Shown: positions 21,165 through 30,066 of the stretch, in pieces
Layout of the letters: every line of letters starts with the position of its first letter
Numbering within the stretch: the first letter of the stretch is position 1
Assembly: GCA_014338185.1 (NCBI GenBank)
Contig: QUBV01000002.1
Coordinates: 1 to 64,000 of the forward strand
DNA: 64,000 nt
Source: Lysobacterales bacterium
GTDB lineage: Bacteria > Pseudomonadota > Gammaproteobacteria > Xanthomonadales > Rhodanobacteraceae
Direction: 5' to 3'
The notes under the pieces: model-generated
The model's database searches: none
Told to the model about the DNA's origin: nothing
The model's input: the letters and a program-made list of their open reading frames with translations, nothing else
Translations under genes and position numbers: made by a program

Positions 21165-22097
21165 TCAGTCCTTGGCAGGCGCGCTCACGGCGCTGTCGTC
21201 CGCAGGCGCGCTGGCGGCTGGCGCGGCCTCGGCCACCGCCTTGTCCTTGAGCTTGTCGATGGTGTCCTTGCCGTACCAGCGGCCATCGACGTTGACCATC
21301 TCGGTCTCGCCGGTCAGCGGCGTACCCAACAGCGTGTAGCTGACCTTGAGCTTGGCGGCCTTGCCATCGTTGGACACCACTTCGGACTTGATCGAATCGA
21401 GCGTGTCATCGAGCGAGAAGCCGTACACCTTGAGCGCCTGCTTGACCGCGGCGAACACGACCTGGCCCTTCTTCATGCCGTCGTCGTAGGACAGCGCGCG
21501 GGCCTCGTCGAGCGACTTGAGGTTGAGATCGCGCGCGGCCTTGACCGTGATCGCGATCACCTGCTTGACCTTGTCCGGATCGGTGAAGCGCGTGCTGCCC
21601 ACCCACTTGCCCAACGCGTCGACCGCGGCGAGCGCCTGCTGCTTGGACTCCTCGGACATGTCCTTGTTCTGCTGGATCGTGCTCTGCAGCCAGCCCGTGC
21701 CCATCGCCACGTACATCGGCACCTGCTGCTGGTAGGTCGCGTCGAACTGCTTGAGCTGCGGCTCGATCTCGGCGTAGATCGCCTCCTCGGCGCCGGGCGC
21801 GGTGAGCTTGCCGATCGTCTCGTTGAACTTGGCGCGATCTTCCTCGGTGATCGGCTCCTGGTCCTTGCCCCAATCGGCCTTGATCTTGGCGACCTCGGCC
21901 GGCGGCAACGCGTTCTGGATCAGGCCGTTGAAATCGCCGGCCTTGAGCAGCTTGACCGAGGCCATGAGCACGGCGTCGGGGGTGTTGGCATTGGCCTGCA
22001 CGGCCGGTGCACCGGCCTCGGGCGACTGCTGCTGGCAGCCGATGGTGAAAGCGAGCAGGGCGCCGAGCAGGGCGACACGGAGCGGAGACTTGGACAT
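21165..22097 (-). CDS. Putative lipoprotein of unknown function
   Basis: A 310-residue protein with a signal sequence ending in a lipobox-like LLAFTIGC followed by QQQSP, so the mature protein probably starts at a lipidated Cys near residue 21. The -3 position (Thr) is not the usual Leu/Val, so lipidation is likely but not certain. The mature part is helical and charged (DFNGLIQNALPPAEVAKIK), with a C-terminal beta-rich piece (KLKVSYTLLGTPLTGETEMVNVDGRWYGK) of the kind found in periplasmic DUF-type domains. The tail is Ala/Pro-rich. It lies upstream of plsB on the same strand with about 100 bp between. No specific function recognised. Confidence 0.75.
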   Translation of the reverse strand: MSKSPLRVALLGALLAFTIGCQQQSPEAGAPAVQANANTPDAVLMASVKLLKAGDFNGLIQNALPPAEVAKIKADWGKDQEPITEEDRAKFNETIGKLTAPGAEEAIYAEIEPQLKQFDATYQQQVPMYVAMGTGWLQSTIQQNKDMSEESKQQALAAVDALGKWVGSTRFTDPDKVKQVIAITVKAARDLNLKSLDEARALSYDDGMKKGQVVFAAVKQALKVYGFSLDDTLDSIKSEVVSNDGKAAKLKVSYTLLGTPLTGETEMVNVDGRWYGKDTIDKLKDKAVAEAAPAASAPADDSAVSAPAKD

Positions 22098-22178
22098 GGC
22101 GTTATCCGGAACGGTGGTAGGGGACGGGAGAGGCGGCACTCTAGCAGGTCGCATGCCCGTCACCGCGCCGGCCGTGCC

Positions 22179-22217
22179 AAAAAAAAGAAGACCCGGCGGA
22201 TGGGAATCGACCGGGTC
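22179..22217 (-). terminator. Rho-independent terminator
   Basis: On the minus strand a 7-bp stem GACCCGG/CCGGGTC (22211-22217 and 22190-22196) with a 14-nt loop is followed by TTC and a run of eight T residues. It would end both the candidate small RNA and any read-through from the acid phosphatase gene. Confidence 0.75.
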
Positions 22218-22290
22218 AAGTCCGGCAACGCCGGAGGGGGATGTCTGGCGTCCTTCGCTGCGGCCCGAGGCCGCGCAGCCGAAAAACGAC
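22179..22290 (-). ncRNA. Candidate small RNA with C-rich loops
   Basis: No protein fits here, but the minus strand has a near-consensus promoter (22297-22325) and a good intrinsic terminator (22179-22217) about 110 nt apart, with three hairpins between and including them. On the RNA, the first pairs CTGCG-CGGCC with GGGCCGCAG. The second can pair GACGCC with GGCGTT around the loop AGACATCCCCCTCC, or instead form TCCGGC-GTT-GCCGGA. The third is the terminator, whose loop also carries a C-rich ATTCCCATCC. This layout (about 115 nt, C-rich loops able to pair with G-rich ribosome sites) resembles the sX13-type small RNAs known from Xanthomonas. The resemblance is structural only and no alignment was run. 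Confidence 0.55.
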
Positions 22291-22296
22291 GTGACA

Positions 22297-22325
22297 ATTC
22301 TAGTTAGCGATCAAATGTAATGCAA
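22297..22325 (-). promoter_or_regulatory. Sigma-70-like promoter of the candidate small RNA
   Basis: Reading the minus strand, TTGCAT (22325-22320) and TAGAAT (22302-22297) are separated by 17 bp, inside a notably AT-rich patch. A 7-bp inverted repeat AATGCAA/TTGCATT (22319-22325 and 22335-22341, 9-nt spacer) overlaps the -35 box and could be an operator. Confidence 0.55.
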
Positions 22326-22358
22326 TACATCAAGTTGCATTAAGTAACTCATTGAATA

Positions 22359-23246
22359 TCAATGCATGTTCTGGAGCTTGCGTGCGCGCCGCTCGGCGGG
22401 AGGCAGGTTCCAGTCATTGCCGAACAGCACCGCCTCCCACGCGCCGTAGGTCGGATTGGGCAGCACGAACCAGCGCTCGCCGACCCAGTCCAGATAAGGC
22501 TCGACGGCGGCGCGGTGGCCCGCGGGCGTGGCCGCGGCCACGTCGACGAAATCACCGATCTGGTCGCCGAACTGCATGAGCACGCGGTAGCGCTGGGCGA
22601 TGAGGCGGCGGCGGCAGCCCTTGTCGCTGCCCTTGGCCTCGCAGCCGGGCACGAGCGTGCCCGCGGGCAGCACGACCTCGACCTGGTCGGCCAGCGGGAA
22701 ACCCTGCTCGCGCAGGTTGGCCAGCGTCGCCTGCTCCACGTCGGTGCGGCGGTTGGTCACGTAGAACACCGTGATGCCGCGGCTGGCGGCCAGGCGCGTG
22801 AACTCGAGCGCGCCGGGCAGCGGCCTGGCGCTCTTCTCCTCGCACCACTGACGCCACGACTCGGGCTCGTAGCCCTTGCCCTCGCGCATGCGGCGCACCG
22901 CATAGGGCGTGTTGTCGAGCACGGTTTCGTCGATGTCGAGGATGATCGCGGGTTTGAGCGCGGCCACATCGCCACTGCGCTCCGCGTGCGGCAGCGCGTC
23001 CCAGTGCGCGTCGGCGAGCGCCGCGTCCAGATGCGCGGCCGCGTTGCGGTACACCTCGCGGTAGATGAGGTCGTGCTCGATCGAGGTCTGTGTCCACGCC
23101 ACCGCGTTGAGGTTGTCATCGGGCGCGGGCGCGGTCGGCGTGGCGACGGCCGGCGCGGTGCCCGTGGTGCGCGTGACGGGCGCGGCACAGGCGCCGAGCA
23201 GGATCGCGCCGGCAAGGACCAGTGCGGGCAGCGGCAGCACTTTCAT
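22359..23246 (-). CDS. HAD-family acid phosphatase (lipoprotein e(P4)/class B-like)
   Basis: A 295-residue exported phosphatase. The signal sequence ends in LAGAILLGACAAP, a good lipobox, so it is probably an outer-membrane lipoprotein. The HAD nucleophile motif is ILDIDETVLDNT; the Thr/Asn motif lies in GITVFYVTNRR, and the later acidic motif is in FGDQIGDF. The family dephosphorylates nucleotides and other phosphomonoesters in the periplasm or at the surface; e(P4) of Haemophilus serves NAD and haem uptake. The C-terminal NPTYGAWEAVLFG is conserved in this group. Confidence 0.92.
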   Translation of the reverse strand: MKVLPLPALVLAGAILLGACAAPVTRTTGTAPAVATPTAPAPDDNLNAVAWTQTSIEHDLIYREVYRNAAAHLDAALADAHWDALPHAERSGDVAALKPAIILDIDETVLDNTPYAVRRMREGKGYEPESWRQWCEEKSARPLPGALEFTRLAASRGITVFYVTNRRTDVEQATLANLREQGFPLADQVEVVLPAGTLVPGCEAKGSDKGCRRRLIAQRYRVLMQFGDQIGDFVDVAAATPAGHRAAVEPYLDWVGERWFVLPNPTYGAWEAVLFGNDWNLPPAERRARKLQNMH

Positions 23247-23459
23247 GGCATCTCCAGTGGCAGGGCGTGAATCGCAGGGGGCACGCGACGCGGCGGGCGC
23301 CGTGGCCCGGTGCCGACCGCGGCCGGCCGGGGTGCCGATCATACGCAATGCCGAGTCGGCACGGACCACCTCGGCCACGTGCAGGGCGATCCACAACGCC
23401 GCGGTGTTTTCGCCTACGCTTGGCAGCCACGACCACGTCCTGGCCGCCGCCCCTCCACC

Positions 23460-24479
23460 ATGGATTCCCATCCCCAGCCGCGTTACACGACCACGGCCTG
23501 CATCCTCGCCGCGTTCACCTTGTGGTGCGTGCTGCACCTGCACCTGCTGCCTGCGCTGCTGGCCGGACTGTTCGTGTTCGCGATCATCGACATGTTGGTG
23601 CCGTTGCTGCAACGGCGCGTGCCGCGCGCGCGCGCACGCGCGCACGGCATCGTGGTGTTCGGCCTCAGCGTGGTGGTGGTGGGCCTGCTCACGCTGGCGA
23701 CGCTCGCGGCGGTGGCGCTGGTGCGGCGCGAGATCGGCGATCCGCATGCGTTCCTCGAAGGCCTCAACCCGCTGCTCGACCGCGCCCGCGGCCAGTTGCC
23801 CGACTACGTGGTCAACCACCTGCCCGACAACATCGACGGCATGCGCGAAGCCGCGCTGGGCTGGCTGCGCGACCATGCCGGGACGCTGCAACTGGCCGGC
23901 AAGACCGCCGCGCGCGTGTTCGTGCACCTGCTCATCGGCATGGTGCTCGGCGCGATGGTGGCGCTGAGCGTGAGCCGCACGGGCAATGGCCAGGGCACGG
24001 CCTTCGTCGAGGCACTGCGTGCGCGCTGCCGCAACCTGCTGCACGGCTTTCGCGACATCGTATTCGCGCAGGTCAAGATCTCGGCCGTCAACACGCTGCT
24101 CACCGGCCTGTTCCTGCTGGTGCTGGTGCCGCTGTTCAGCACGCCGATCCCGTTCGCCAAGACTCTGGTGGTAGTGACCTTCATCGTCGGCCTGCTGCCC
24201 GTGGTCGGCAACCTCATCTCCAACACGCTCATCTTCATCGCCGCGCTGTCGGTATCGTTCCTCGACGCGGTGGCCGCGCTGGTGTTCCTCATCCTCATCC
24301 ACAAGCTCGAGTACTTCCTCAACGCGCGCATCGTCGGCTCGCAGATCCGCGCGCGCGCCTGGGAGCTGCTGATCGCGATGCTGCTCCTGGAATCGGCCTT
24401 CGGCATGGCCGGACTCATCGCCGCGCCGGTCTACTACGCCTTCCTCAAGCGCGAACTGGCCGCGGCGAGCCTGATCTGA
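23460..24479 (+). CDS. AI-2E family transporter (TqsA/PerM-like permease)
   Basis: A 339-residue integral membrane protein with about seven or eight predicted segments. There is an N-terminal pair, a soluble loop (residues 85-145), then a block of helices including the FVGLLPVVGNLISNT-like segment (here TFIVGLLPVVGNLIS) that marks the AI-2E/PerM family. The C-terminal VYYAFLKREL is usual. Members export small molecules, and the autoinducer name does not prove that substrate. It diverges from the acid phosphatase. Confidence 0.88.
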   Translation: MDSHPQPRYTTTACILAAFTLWCVLHLHLLPALLAGLFVFAIIDMLVPLLQRRVPRARARAHGIVVFGLSVVVVGLLTLATLAAVALVRREIGDPHAFLEGLNPLLDRARGQLPDYVVNHLPDNIDGMREAALGWLRDHAGTLQLAGKTAARVFVHLLIGMVLGAMVALSVSRTGNGQGTAFVEALRARCRNLLHGFRDIVFAQVKISAVNTLLTGLFLLVLVPLFSTPIPFAKTLVVVTFIVGLLPVVGNLISNTLIFIAALSVSFLDAVAALVFLILIHKLEYFLNARIVGSQIRARAWELLIAMLLLESAFGMAGLIAAPVYYAFLKRELAAASLI

Positions 24480-24539
24480 ACGTGCTCCGGGCGCCTGCCG
24501 GCGCGCGGGGCGGCACGGCCGCGGTCGCCGCGGCGCTGG

Positions 24540-26516
24540 TCAATCGGCGAGCAGGCTGGCCAGCCGCGCGAGGTGCGCGCTGGCAAGTTCCTGGCGGTGG
24601 GCCGCGTCCTGCACCTCGTCGCGCCCGACCCAGTGCAGGTCGGCCGGCGGCAGTTCCTTGAGGAAGCGGCTGGGCTGGTTGGCGACGAACTCGCCGAAGC
24701 GCTTGCGCCGGCGCGCCCATGACAGGGTGAGATGGTCCTTGGCGCGCGTGATGCCGACGTAGAGCAGCCGTCGCTCCTCTTCCAGCCGGCCTTCCTCGAT
24801 GCTGCCCTCGTGCGGCAGCGTGCCGTCCTCGACGCCGACCAGGAACACGCCGCCGAACTCCAGGCCCTTGGCCGCATGCAGGGTCATGAGGCGCACCGCA
24901 TTGCCGGGGTCGTCGCGGTCGGCATGCGTGAGCAGCGCCAGCTGCGCGGCGAGGTCGCCCGCGCCGCTGCCGGGCAGCGCGCGCAGCCACTCGATGAGCT
25001 CGCGCAGGTTGTCGAGCCGCCGTTCGCGCAGCGCGGGCTCCTTGACCTGGGTGGCGATGTGTTCGGCGTAGCCGATGCGCGCGACGAGCTCGGTCACGAG
25101 GTCGCCCGCGGCGGTGCGCTCGGCACGTTGCTCGAACTCGCCGATGAGGCGGGCGAAGCCCGCGAGCGCGGAGGCGGCGCGCGTGGCGAAGCGGGCGAGC
25201 AGGCCGTCGTGGCGCACCGCGCGCAACATCGACAGTTGGCGCGAACCGGCGAGCTCGCCGAGCTGCTCCAGCGTGGTCGCGCCGATGTCGCGCCGCGGCA
25301 GGTTGACGATGCGCAGGAACGCCGCATCGTCGTCGGGGTTGGCGATGAGGCGCAGGTAGGCAAGCAGGTCCTTGACCTCGACGCGTTCGAGGAAGGCCGT
25401 GCCGCCGCTCACGTGGTAGGGCACGCGCGCGAGCCGCAGGGCCTTTTCCACCGCCCGCGACTGGTGGTTGCCGCGATACAGCACCGCGAATTCGCTCCAC
25501 GGGCGCTTGTGCGTCTGCGCCAGGTGCACGATCGCGGCGGCGACGCATTCGGCCTCGTGTTCGTCGTCGCGGCATTCGAGCACGCGGATCGGCGCGCCCT
25601 CGCCCTGCTCGCTCCACAGGCGCTTGTCGAACAGGTGGCCGTTGTGCGCGATCACCGCATTGGCCGCGCGCAGGATGCGCCGCGCGCAGCGGTAGTTCTG
25701 TTCGAGCTTGACCACGCGCAGCGCCGGATAGTCGCGCGCGAGTTCGTTGAGGTTGTCCGGATTGGCCCCGCGCCAGGCGTAGATCGACTGGTCGTCGTCG
25801 CCGACCACGGTGAACGCGCCGCGCTCGCCCGCGAGCGCCTTGATGAGCCGGTACTGGGCCGCGTTGGTGTCCTGGTATTCGTCCACCAGCAGGTAGCGCA
25901 GGCGCTCGCGCCAGGCCGCGCGCAATTCGCCATCGCCTTCGAGCAGCGCCAGCGGCAGGCGGATCAGGTCGTCGAAATCCACTGCGTTGAACGCGGCCAG
26001 GCGGCGCTGGTAGGCCGCATAGATCGCCGCCGCCTCACGCTCGCGCGCGCTGCCAGCGCCCGCGGCGGCCTGCTCGGGCGTGAGGCCGTCGTTCTTCGCG
26101 CGCGACACCAGGCTGTGCAGCGCCAACAGCGCATCGGGCTTGATGTCCCTGGGCGCGAGTTCCTTGAGCAGGCCGCGCGCATCGTCGGCGTCGAACACCG
26201 AGAAGCCACGGCGCAGGCTCGCACGCGCGTGTTCGAGCTGCAGGAACTTCAGCCCGAGCGCATGGAACGTGCACACGGTCAGCGCCGTGGCGGCCTCGCC
26301 CGGGAGCAGGCGCGACACGCGCTCGCGCATCTCGCGCGCGGCCTTGTTGGTGAAGGTGATCGCGGCGATGCGGTCGGCGGCCAGCTGGCGGCGCCGGATC
26401 AGGTGGGCGATCTTCTCGGTGATCACGCGCGTCTTGCCCGAACCCGCGCCGGCGAGCACGAGCAGCGGGCCATCGCCGTACTCGACGGCGGCGCGTTGTT
26501 GGGGGTTGAGGCTCAT
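24540..26516 (-). CDS. rep: ATP-dependent DNA helicase Rep
   Basis: A 658-residue superfamily 1A 3'-5' helicase that helps restart forks and removes protein blocks. Walker A AGAGSGKT is at residues 22-29, motif Ia AITFTNKAAREM, Walker B LLVDEYQDTN, motif III VVGDDDQSIYAWRGA, motif IV LEQNYRC, motif V VRLMTLHAAKGLEF and motif VI EERRLLYVGITRA. Length and start (MSLNPQQRAAVEY) match Rep rather than the longer UvrD. It is convergent with the permease. Confidence 0.95.
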   Translation of the reverse strand: MSLNPQQRAAVEYGDGPLLVLAGAGSGKTRVITEKIAHLIRRRQLAADRIAAITFTNKAAREMRERVSRLLPGEAATALTVCTFHALGLKFLQLEHARASLRRGFSVFDADDARGLLKELAPRDIKPDALLALHSLVSRAKNDGLTPEQAAAGAGSAREREAAAIYAAYQRRLAAFNAVDFDDLIRLPLALLEGDGELRAAWRERLRYLLVDEYQDTNAAQYRLIKALAGERGAFTVVGDDDQSIYAWRGANPDNLNELARDYPALRVVKLEQNYRCARRILRAANAVIAHNGHLFDKRLWSEQGEGAPIRVLECRDDEHEAECVAAAIVHLAQTHKRPWSEFAVLYRGNHQSRAVEKALRLARVPYHVSGGTAFLERVEVKDLLAYLRLIANPDDDAAFLRIVNLPRRDIGATTLEQLGELAGSRQLSMLRAVRHDGLLARFATRAASALAGFARLIGEFEQRAERTAAGDLVTELVARIGYAEHIATQVKEPALRERRLDNLRELIEWLRALPGSGAGDLAAQLALLTHADRDDPGNAVRLMTLHAAKGLEFGGVFLVGVEDGTLPHEGSIEEGRLEEERRLLYVGITRAKDHLTLSWARRRKRFGEFVANQPSRFLKELPPADLHWVGRDEVQDAAHRQELASAHLARLASLLAD

Positions 26517-27011
26517 CGACGCGGACCGGTGGGGCGATACGCATTGTGCCGCGCAGGCCGCGCCGCCGACAGCTTGACAGGAGTGCGCGGGATCCTGGCG
26601 CGCAGGCTGCGGAATGGCGGGACCGTCCGTGCCGATTCCGGGACCTGCACGCCATGCCGGCGCCGTACCGGCCGCGCCGGTGGCAGTGGTCCGTTGCACG
26701 CATCAGCACCAGCTCTTGGCCATGGCGGCGCGACCACGCTCGGGAGCGATGTGGGCGGCGACGTGCGCAGGCGCGGGCGGAGCGCCACGCGCGCAGCCAT
26801 CACTGTGTGAAACGCGTGCGGCGCGACGCCCGCGTCCGGGTGGGAAACCCGGGCGCGGACACTGGATGGTCAGCGACCACGGTAATTCCAAATCGGAATG
26901 TAGGGGGGTGTCCGTGCCGCAATAACATCGCGATGGGGCGGGGATTCGATGTCCAGACCAACGGGCCGGTGGTCCGTTGTCCCATCACGCAGGCAGTTCG
27001 AGGTATCAGGC
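26517..27011 (+). other. Intergenic region with hairpins, no gene
   Basis: About 495 bp between the divergent rep and beta-helix genes. Open frames are shadows. It holds a strong hairpin at 26831-26857 and a small palindrome ATTCC-AAATC-GGAAT at 26884-26898 just before a run of six G. A GAGGT ribosome site lies at 27000-27004 for the next gene. Both promoters must lie here, but I see no convincing -35/-10 pair. Confidence 0.45.
26831..26857. repeat. Strong inverted repeat (hairpin)
   Basis: CGCGTCCGGGT (26831-26841) pairs with ACCCGGGCGCG (26847-26857) over 11 positions with one G-T wobble and a 5-nt loop. No T run follows on either strand, so it is more likely a structural, REP-like or protein-binding element than a terminator. 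Confidence 0.5.
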
Positions 27012-28274
27012 ATGTGCACCATGATTCCTGGCCGGTTGCGTTGGTCGTCCCTGTGGTTCGTATGGCTCGTCGCCTGCGGCTGCGCCGGCGCAAACGCCGC
27101 ATCGACTGCCGATGCAGGCATGCTGGTGCAGCTGGCCGGTTGCAGCTACGACGAAGTCAAGAACGCGCTCGACACCACGCCCGACGGCGCCACCGTCGAA
27201 GTCGGCAGCGGTGAGTGCACCTGGCCGCAGATGATCACCCGCTATGGTGGTGTGCATCTGAAGGGCGCCGGCGCCGCCAACACCATCGTGCACGTCGCCA
27301 CACCGGTCGGCGATGAAACCACCCAACTGCTCAAGTTCAATTGCTGGAGCGGTGGCACCATGGAACTGTCCGGCATCCGTTTCGTCGGTGTGCTCGACAC
27401 CCCTGGCTACACCGCGGGGGTCGTGTTCTACGGCTGCCGCGACTTCAAGATCCACGACAACGATTTTCGCAACTTCAAGGGCGTGGCATTGACCATCGCG
27501 TCGGTGCCCGATTTCCCCGGGACGGAGGGCTGGGACAGTCGTGGCGTGGTGTACCGCAATCGATTCACCGGCAATCACTACACCGGAACCGGATACGGGG
27601 TTGCTGCGTATGGTGGCAGCCGCAGGTCGCCATTGCTGTTGGGCGAACTCAACAGCGAGGCGGTCTTCATCGAGGACAACTACTTCGAGGACAACCGTCA
27701 CTCGGTCACGTCCAACTATGGCGGGCGCTATGTGTTCCGCCACAACACCCTGGCCAGCTCCGAAGCGGCCTGGGAGGATCCCGCGGTGGATGCTCATGGC
27801 ATCCAGCTGGAGGGCGAGGTCGGAACGCACAGCTGGGAGATCTACAACAACACCTTCCACATCATCGGTGGCAATCCGGATACCGCGGCCAAGGCGATCC
27901 AGCTGCGCGGTGGCGACGGCGTGGTGTTCGGCAACACCATCGACCCCGGATACGCGCATACGCTGATCCTGCGCCTGGAGTGGTGGACCGACGAGCTGCC
28001 TGAAGGCACCGAGCGTTGCGAGATCCGCCCGTACTATCCCTATCCGGCCAACTTCGGCGGGCAGACCCAGAACGCCTGGTTCTGGGACAACACGGTTCGC
28101 GGCACCACCGAGGGCGGCGTGTCCCTCGCCGGATGCGACTACTACTTCGATGAAGGCCGCGACTACTTCCTGCGCGCACCGACCGTGGACGACCTGGGAT
28201 ACGCCTACCACCCGTTCACGTATCCGCATCCCTTGCGCGGCGAGGACGGCATCTTCGCCAACGGCTTCGATTGA
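27012..28274 (+). CDS. Secreted right-handed beta-helix protein with GFD tail
   Basis: A 420-residue exported protein. A signal peptide (WSSLWFVWLVACGCAGANA) is followed by parallel beta-helix repeats of the pectate-lyase/NosD style, for example FYGCRDFKIHDNDFRNFKG, VYRNRFTGNHYTGTGYG, VFIEDNYFEDNRHS and WEIYNNTFHIIGG. No catalytic residues could be assigned; a polysaccharide-binding or degrading role is only a fold-level guess. It ends EDGIFANGFD, a tail also seen, with variation, on two other secreted proteins in this window. The start at 27012 has GAGGT seven bases upstream. Confidence 0.8.
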   Translation: MCTMIPGRLRWSSLWFVWLVACGCAGANAASTADAGMLVQLAGCSYDEVKNALDTTPDGATVEVGSGECTWPQMITRYGGVHLKGAGAANTIVHVATPVGDETTQLLKFNCWSGGTMELSGIRFVGVLDTPGYTAGVVFYGCRDFKIHDNDFRNFKGVALTIASVPDFPGTEGWDSRGVVYRNRFTGNHYTGTGYGVAAYGGSRRSPLLLGELNSEAVFIEDNYFEDNRHSVTSNYGGRYVFRHNTLASSEAAWEDPAVDAHGIQLEGEVGTHSWEIYNNTFHIIGGNPDTAAKAIQLRGGDGVVFGNTIDPGYAHTLILRLEWWTDELPEGTERCEIRPYYPYPANFGGQTQNAWFWDNTVRGTTEGGVSLAGCDYYFDEGRDYFLRAPTVDDLGYAYHPFTYPHPLRGEDGIFANGFD

Positions 28275-28340
28275 GGCTCCCCCGGCGCACAGTGCCGGGA
28301 ATGCAAGGCGCGGCATGCCCTGCCTGCGCCGACGCGTGCC

Positions 28341-28823
28341 TCAGTCGCGGAAGTTGTCGAACTGCAGCGGCAGGCCGAACTCATCCTTGCGCAGCAGCGC
28401 GATCGCGGCCTGCAGGTCATCGCGTTTCTTGCCGGTCACGCGCAGCTTGTCGCCGTTGATCTGCGCCTCGACCTTGAGCTTGGCCGCCTTGAGCGCGGCC
28501 ACGATCTTCTTCGCGATCGCCTGTTCGATGCCCTGCTTGACCGTGATCTTCTGCCGCGCGCTGGCGAGGTTGACCTCGGGCTCGGCCGCGTCGAGGCAGC
28601 GCGCGTCGATGCCGCGCGCAATCAGCCGTGCGCGCAGGATGTCCTGCATCTGCTTGAGCTGGAACCCGCTCGGCGCCGCGGCGTTGATCACGTAGTCGTC
28701 GAGCGCGAAGCTCGCGTCCACGCCCTTGAAGTCGAAGCGGTTGGCCAGCTCGCGGCTGGCCTGGTCCACCGCGTTGGTGAGTTCGTGCTTGTCGACTTCG
28801 GAGACGATGTCAAACGAGGGCAT
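28341..28823 (-). CDS. yajQ: YajQ family nucleotide-binding protein
   Basis: A 160-residue UPF0234 protein. It starts [21 protein letters not shown] and carries the conserved [31 protein letters not shown] and C-terminal [12 protein letters not shown]. In Xanthomonas, a YajQ protein binds cyclic di-GMP and acts with a LysR-type regulator on virulence genes; other members bind nucleotides or RNA. It lies 4 bp downstream of the DUF2167 gene, so the two are probably one operon. Confidence 0.95.
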   Translation of the reverse strand: MPSFDIVSEVDKHELTNAVDQASRELANRFDFKGVDASFALDDYVINAAAPSGFQLKQMQDILRARLIARGIDARCLDAAEPEVNLASARQKITVKQGIEQAIAKKIVAALKAAKLKVEAQINGDKLRVTGKKRDDLQAAIALLRKDEFGLPLQFDNFRD

Positions 28824-28827
28824 GGAT

Positions 28828-29727
28828 TCAGGCCTTGCGCTGCATGAACTTGCGCAGCGCCGCCGCGGCGGCGACCACGCCGATGATGATGAACTTGAAC
28901 GACTTGGCCAGGAAGGCCGCGACCACCGCGAGCAGGCCGAGCTTCTTGGCTGCGACGCCGCCGACCAGCGCGGCCAGCCCGTACGCGGCGAGCTTGTCGG
29001 TGGCCGGATCGTATTGGTCGTAGCGCTTGCCATCGTTGTAGGCGACCGCGCCGAGCAGTGTGTGCGCGAGCGGCTTCTGCTTGTCGATCTGCGACAGCGA
29101 GGTGATGAGGTTGAGCGAGATGTAGCCCTCGCGGCCGAGCACGTAGGTGTTGTAGTTGACCGTGTTGTCGGCATCGGCGGGCGCGCCCTTGTCGCGTCCT
29201 TCGATCGACCACACCAGGCGCCGGTTGGCGGCGTCGTAGCTGGGCGGCTGGATCCAGCGCGTGACTTCGATCGGCGTGACGCCGATGCGTTCGCGCTCGG
29301 CGTTGGCCTCCTCGGTGCCGTCCTTGATGTTCTGCAGCAGCTCATCCGCATCCCAGCTCTTGGCGTCCTCGTCCTTGATGTAGCCGGCGGGGTCGAAATC
29401 GACCGAGACGATCCAGTCCTCGGCATCGTCGTCAGCGAAATTGGCCGGCACGATGAGGCCGAGGAAGTTGTCGTCGACCGTGTTGCCCATCGCGGCCATG
29501 AGCATGCCGGCCTCGCGCGTGGGCAGGTAGCCGAAACCGTCGGGCAGCTGCAGCACGGCCTGGTCGCCCAGCGCGACCTTGGCCGGACCCTTCTGCAGCG
29601 CGGCAATCAGCGCGGCATAGGCGCCGTCATCGGCTTCCCCGGCGGGCTCCTGCGCCAGCAGCGGAGTCCACGACCACAGCGCCGACAACAACACGATGAG
29701 CAGGTACAGGCGGTGCTTGCGATGCAT
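28828..29727 (-). CDS. DUF2167 family exported membrane protein
   Basis: A 299-residue protein with a signal peptide ([20 protein letters not shown]). The DUF2167 core includes [51 protein letters not shown] and [22 protein letters not shown] hydrophobic C-terminal stretch ([23 protein letters not shown] and the following helix) ends in RKFMQRKA, so the domain is periplasmic and tethered to the inner membrane. Function of DUF2167 is not established. A GAGGAA ribosome site precedes the ATG. Confidence 0.9.
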   Translation of the reverse strand: MHRKHRLYLLIVLLSALWSWTPLLAQEPAGEADDGAYAALIAALQKGPAKVALGDQAVLQLPDGFGYLPTREAGMLMAAMGNTVDDNFLGLIVPANFADDDAEDWIVSVDFDPAGYIKDEDAKSWDADELLQNIKDGTEEANAERERIGVTPIEVTRWIQPPSYDAANRRLVWSIEGRDKGAPADADNTVNYNTYVLGREGYISLNLITSLSQIDKQKPLAHTLLGAVAYNDGKRYDQYDPATDKLAAYGLAALVGGVAAKKLGLLAVVAAFLAKSFKFIIIGVVAAAAALRKFMQRKA

Positions 29728-30066
29728 GCTGGGTTCCTCAGGGTCGGATGGACGGAATGGCCATGGCGCGCGGCGCCACCGGGCCCGGCCGCAACGAGGG
29801 TCCCCGGTCGGCGCGCGCAGGGCCGGCCATGCGGCCGGCGCGAGCCGCCTGCCGCAGCGCGCAAGTCTAGCGGTACCCGCGCACCGGCGTTGCGCCGCGA
29901 CAGTCCGATTGGGCATATCGGACCAACCGCCGTGCACATCGCCGCGCCGCGCATCGCCGATCCCGGTCGCATGCGCGGCCCGGCCTGCGATGCGGGCCAC
30001 GGCTGTGCCACACTGCCAAGTCCCGCGCATGCCTTGCGCCCCCTGCGCCCACCACCGCCGTCATCC
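29728..30066. other. Intergenic region between divergent genes
   Basis: 339 bp between the DUF2167 gene and tdk. It is very GC-rich with many GGCCGG-type short palindromes. On the minus strand a TAGACT -10-like box (29870-29875 region) may serve the DUF2167-yajQ operon. No gene seen. Confidence 0.35.

Noticed and set aside
18251-21250. 999-codon open frame opposite plsB
   Set aside because: Shadow of PlsB, which has all catalytic motifs on the minus strand.
28281-28299. CCCGGC/GCCGGG hairpin after the beta-helix gene as a terminator
   Set aside because: No T run on either strand and only a 6-bp stem; kept out of the feature list.
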